NCBI GenBank assembly: GCA_011526095.1
Contig: WYBA01000251.1
Location: 1 to 64,000 of the forward strand
Direction: 5' to 3'
Length of the DNA: 64,000 nucleotides
Source of the DNA: Myxococcales bacterium
GTDB lineage: Bacteria; Myxococcota_A; Polyangia; Haliangiales; Haliangiaceae
How positions within the stretch are numbered: the stretch's first letter is position 1; the number at the start of each line of letters is the position of its first letter. The notes beneath the pieces were generated by a model. That model ran no database searches and was not told the DNA's origin. It worked only from the letters and a program-made list of their open reading frames with translations. Position numbers and translations under genes: made by a program. Of this stretch, positions 60,850-64,000 are shown in pieces.

Positions 60850-63216
60850 ATGGGCGCGATGCTCCGCCGGGACTCGTCCACGCGCAGGGGAGGGGAAGGC
60901 CGCTGGGGATCGCGGCTCGTCATCGTGATCGCGCTCGGGTTGACCGGGTGCGGCAACTGCGACAACGACGGCGTCGGCCCCGACGCGCTCGGCGGCGACG
61001 ACGACGGCGGCGGTGACCCGATCGACGCGGCGACCCCGCCGGACGCGCTGACCTGCACCGGCGGCACGCTGTGCGGCGAGCCGGCGACCTGCTGCGAGGC
61101 CGGCAACGAGTGCGTCGACGACGCGTGCCTGCCGACGTGCGCCACCGGGATCCGCTGCGGCGCGGACCTGACCGTGTGCTGCGACGCCGGCGACGTCTGC
61201 CTCAACCAGGCGTGCATCGTCCCCGGCGCGGCGTGCGGCGACTCGTACGACTGCGAGCCGGGCGAGTTCTGCGAGCCGACGCTCGGCCAGTGCCTGCCGC
61301 AGCCGGATCCGCTGACGTGCGAGTACACGCCGACGTTCGACACGCTGACCGTGACCGAGGAGTGGTCGCGCACGACCGACCAGATCATCTCGATCCCCGT
61401 GGTCGCGAACCTCGACGCGACCGGCGTGCCCGAGGTCGTCGTCAACCTCACCCAGCAGGACGGTGGCGGCTTTCCCGGCGGGCGGATCTCGGTGCTCGAC
61501 GGCGCCACCGGCGGCGTGCTCGTCGCGCCGATCGCCCACGCGCCGCCGACCAGCTACGGCTCGCACGGGCGCTCGACGATCGCGGTCGGCGACGTCTCCG
61601 GCGACGGGCTGCCCGACATCATCTACGCCTCGCGCGTCGACGGCACGTTCAAGGCGCTGATCGTCGCGATCGATCGCACCGGGGCGCTGCTGTGGACGTC
61701 GCACGCGCCGGCCGGCACGGCCTACCGGTTCACGATCGAGAACGCGGCGATCACGCTCGCCAACTTCGACGCGGACCCGATGGCCGAGATCGTGATCGGC
61801 GCGTCGCTGCTCGACCACGACGGCACGGTGCTGTGGGATCAGGGCGGCAACGGCCAGGGCCCGACCTTCGGCACCAACGCCGGCTACACCGGCGGCATCT
61901 CCGCGGTCGCCGATCTCGACGGCGACGGCGCGCCCGAGGTGGTCAGCGGCCGCAACGCGTGGAAGGTCCAGTGGAACGCGACCATGCCGCCCACCGCCAC
62001 CGTGACGTCGTACTGGACGTACGCGGGCAACGACGGCTACCCGGCGGTGGCCGACCTCGATCAGGACGGCAGCCCCGAGGTCGTGCTCGTCGCCAGCCGC
62101 CAGGTGATCGCGCTCGACGGGCAATCGGGCCTGTTGTGGTGCGGGCGCGACCCGACCGAGGCGCTGTGCGCCGACCCCGCGATGCGCACCCAGCCGCTGA
62201 ACATCCCCGGCGGCGCGTCGCAGAACCGCGGCGGCCCGCCGACGATCGCCGACTTCGACGCGGACGGCCGGCCGGAGGTCGCCGTCGCCGGCGGCTACAG
62301 CTACTCGGTCTACGACCTCAACCGCACCGGCGAGGACGTCGTCCAGCCGGTCGGCGATCCGGCGCCGGTGGCCGGCGCGATCTACGTGCGGTGGTCGCAG
62401 CCGACCCAGGACCTGTCGTCGAACGCCAGCGGCTCGTCGGTGTTCGACTTCCAGGGCGACGGCGTCGCCGAGGTCATCTACACCGACGAGTGCAACATGC
62501 GCGTCTACCGCGGCACCGACGGCGTGGTCGAGCTCGACATCGGCAACACCACCGGGACGATCCACGAGTACCCGCTGGTCGTCGACGTCGACGGCGACAA
62601 CAACAGCGAGATCCTGATCGTCGCCAACGACAGCAACGCCGCGGCCGACTGCCCGGGCGACCCGGCGCGCCGCGGGATCTACGTCTACGGCGACGCCAAC
62701 GACGAGTGGGTCCCGACGCGCAAGGTGTGGACGCAGCACGCCTACCACGTCACCAACGCCGACTCGACCGGCAACGTGCCGATGGTCGAGCTCGACAACT
62801 GGGACCAGCCGGGGCTCAACAACTACCGCCAGAACGTCCAGGGCGACGGCGTCTTCAACGCGCCGGACCTGGCGATCACGCTCGCGGCCGGGCTCGACGC
62901 GTGCGCCTCGGGGCAGCTGCAGCTCCGCGCGCGCGTCACCAACCTCGGCGCGCTCGGCGTCCCGATGGGCGTCGAGGTCAGCTTCTACCAGGGCACCGAT
63001 GCGACCGGCACGCTGCTCGGCACCGCCGCGACGACCGCGCCGCTCTTGCCCGGGCAGTCCGCGGTCGTGTCGATCGCCGTGCCCGCGCCCGAGGACGACA
63101 CCGACTACTACGCGGTCGTCGACACCGGCGGCGGCGGCGCCGGCGCGGTCGCCGAGTGCGACGAGACCAACAACGGCGACGGCCTGACCGAGGCGGGCTG
63201 CCTGATCGTCGACTGA
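60850..63216 (+). CDS. Large FG-GAP/VCBS repeat lipoprotein with CARDB-like end
   Basis: 788 residues from ATG 60850 (or 60859). Lipidated Cys after RLVIVIALGLTGC. An Asp/Gly-rich linker leads to three cysteine-rich knots (CGEPATCCEAGNECVDDACL, CGADLTVCCDAGDVCLNQAC, CGDSYDCEPGEFCEPTLGQC). Next come FG-GAP-type repeats of D.DGDGxPE (VADLDGDGAPEVVSGRNAWK, VADLDQDGSPEVVLVASRQV, DFDADGRPEVAVAGGYSYSV), and a final beta-sandwich with PGQSAVVSIAVPAPEDDTDY like CARDB. A surface beta-propeller protein, likely in adhesion or polysaccharide binding. Confidence 0.87.
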   Translation: MGAMLRRDSSTRRGGEGRWGSRLVIVIALGLTGCGNCDNDGVGPDALGGDDDGGGDPIDAATPPDALTCTGGTLCGEPATCCEAGNECVDDACLPTCATGIRCGADLTVCCDAGDVCLNQACIVPGAACGDSYDCEPGEFCEPTLGQCLPQPDPLTCEYTPTFDTLTVTEEWSRTTDQIISIPVVANLDATGVPEVVVNLTQQDGGGFPGGRISVLDGATGGVLVAPIAHAPPTSYGSHGRSTIAVGDVSGDGLPDIIYASRVDGTFKALIVAIDRTGALLWTSHAPAGTAYRFTIENAAITLANFDADPMAEIVIGASLLDHDGTVLWDQGGNGQGPTFGTNAGYTGGISAVADLDGDGAPEVVSGRNAWKVQWNATMPPTATVTSYWTYAGNDGYPAVADLDQDGSPEVVLVASRQVIALDGQSGLLWCGRDPTEALCADPAMRTQPLNIPGGASQNRGGPPTIADFDADGRPEVAVAGGYSYSVYDLNRTGEDVVQPVGDPAPVAGAIYVRWSQPTQDLSSNASGSSVFDFQGDGVAEVIYTDECNMRVYRGTDGVVELDIGNTTGTIHEYPLVVDVDGDNNSEILIVANDSNAAADCPGDPARRGIYVYGDANDEWVPTRKVWTQHAYHVTNADSTGNVPMVELDNWDQPGLNNYRQNVQGDGVFNAPDLAITLAAGLDACASGQLQLRARVTNLGALGVPMGVEVSFYQGTDATGTLLGTAATTAPLLPGQSAVVSIAVPAPEDDTDYYAVVDTGGGGAGAVAECDETNNGDGLTEAGCLIVD

Positions 63217-63233
63217 CGGCGCGGGCGCCGGCG

Positions 63234-63941
63234 TCAGTCCTCGTGGCGTGGGCTCGTTCCGGACAGGGTGAGCACGCCGTTGGCGATGTTGCCCTCCAGC
63301 GCATACGTGACCGCGACGCCATCGCAGTCCCCGTCGCCCGTGGCGGTCGCGACGAACCGCGTGCCGTCGCTCTGATAGCTGTAGCGCAGGCGGTGGGCGT
63401 CGAGGATCCAGAAGCGCAGGTCGGCCCAAGGCGCCGCGGCCCAGAGGTTGCCGTCGGCGGGGCACAGCCCGTCGGCGAAGCTGCAGCAGCTGGTGGTCGG
63501 GGTGAGCGGCGTGGCCGAGATCGGGAACGAGCCGTGGAGGTCGAAATGCTCGCGTGCGCCCGCGGCGATCACGTCGAGGTTGAACGCGGCCTCGAGCTCC
63601 GGCGGGAGGATCGTGACGACGTCGGCGGGGAGCACCTGGCCGGCCAGGTGGCACACAAGCCCCGAGCTCTCGTCGGGAGCGGCCAGCAGGCAGCGACGGA
63701 CCTCCTCGCTCCACGCCGTGGCCTCGCAGTCGTCGAGGCGCGCCGCGCGTTCGTCGGCGTGGCGGTCCGCGGGCACGTCAGACGTCGCCATGATGTGGTC
63801 GACGACCTCGGCGCAGGACGGCGTCGTCGAGGCGGTCGTGGGGCGATGCGCCTCGTTGCGTGGGGACGTGGCGGAAGGTGGCGAGGGGCGGGCCGCGCCG
63901 CCACACGCGGCCAGCACCAGGAGGGAGAGGACGGAGCGCAT
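63234..63941 (-). CDS. Lipoprotein with pilin-like C-terminal half
   Basis: 235 residues from ATG 63941 (MRSVLSLLVLAACGG; Cys13). The second half reads WADLRFWILDAHRLRYSYQS and TRFVATATGDGDCDGVAVTY, a pattern found in the globular part of myxobacterial type IV pilin-like proteins, but no prepilin N-terminal helix is present. So this is a pilin-like beta domain on a lipoprotein anchor. Its stop is 17 bases from that of the FG-GAP gene on the other strand (convergent). Confidence 0.65.
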   Translation of the reverse strand: MRSVLSLLVLAACGGAARPSPPSATSPRNEAHRPTTASTTPSCAEVVDHIMATSDVPADRHADERAARLDDCEATAWSEEVRRCLLAAPDESSGLVCHLAGQVLPADVVTILPPELEAAFNLDVIAAGAREHFDLHGSFPISATPLTPTTSCCSFADGLCPADGNLWAAAPWADLRFWILDAHRLRYSYQSDGTRFVATATGDGDCDGVAVTYALEGNIANGVLTLSGTSPRHED

Positions 63942-64000
63942 GTCGCCCAACATAGGCCGTGCTCCAAGCGCCTCCTGTGGCGAGGAGCGGCAGAGCGCGG

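Overview
The window comes from a very GC-rich genome with strong third-position G/C bias. Many small lipoproteins, von Willebrand A, FG-GAP, WG-repeat and MopE-like Ca-binding proteins, class III cyclases and a bacterial Thg1-like protein point to a myxobacterium-like member of Myxococcota (Haliangiales/Kofleriaceae type). The lineage is inferred from gene content only.

Positions 1-33,000 are an accessory (defence) island. The left edge is the 3' end of an IS66-family element whose right terminus (394, GTAA...) abuts the first 46 bases of a tRNA-Cys gene, so the IS apparently sits inside that tRNA. From 17,054 down to 760, on the minus strand, lies a five-gene operon in which every junction is a 4-base GTGA/ATGA overlap: a small excisionase-type HTH protein, a DrmD-like SNF2 helicase, an adenine methyltransferase fused in frame to an AAA/DUF3696 ATPase, a 241-residue protein ending in a colicin-E3-like ribonuclease motif, and a 1977-residue DEAH helicase-DUF1998 protein that carries a PD-(D/E)XK-like nuclease domain and a complete LexA/S24-type self-cleavage module. 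It resembles class 1 DISARM in its helicase/methylase parts but has a different composition and is the best candidate for an undescribed system. Upstream, on the same strand, sit an IetA/IetS-like pair (AAA ATPase plus subtilisin protease, 17,220-20,757) and a serine-recombinase integration module with a DUF2924 protein (20,835-24,165).

From 24,614 to 27,292 a plus-strand operon of four genes of unknown function includes two tandem paralogues. A short tyrosine recombinase (27,635-28,255, minus) is followed by small unknown genes and a pair of DUF262 proteins (29,467-32,759), the second with a DUF1524 HNH nuclease domain, as in GmrSD-type modification-dependent systems. The island ends at a minus-strand tRNA cluster (Lys, Trp-like, Gly, Tyr, Asn; 33,030-33,533) with its own terminator, and a 59-codon gene with a recognisable promoter and terminator.

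From 34,168 to the end the region looks like ordinary core or lineage-specific chromosome: a HEAT-like protein with a hexanucleotide Glu-Thr/Glu-Ala tract, outer-membrane and lipoproteins, an RNB-domain exoribonuclease, aspartate-semialdehyde dehydrogenase, pirin, Thg1-like protein, amidohydrolase, an adenylate cyclase, M14 carboxypeptidase and an FG-GAP lipoprotein. It also holds several hexanucleotide microsatellites, a 145-bp nested inverted repeat, and a remnant of endonuclease V.
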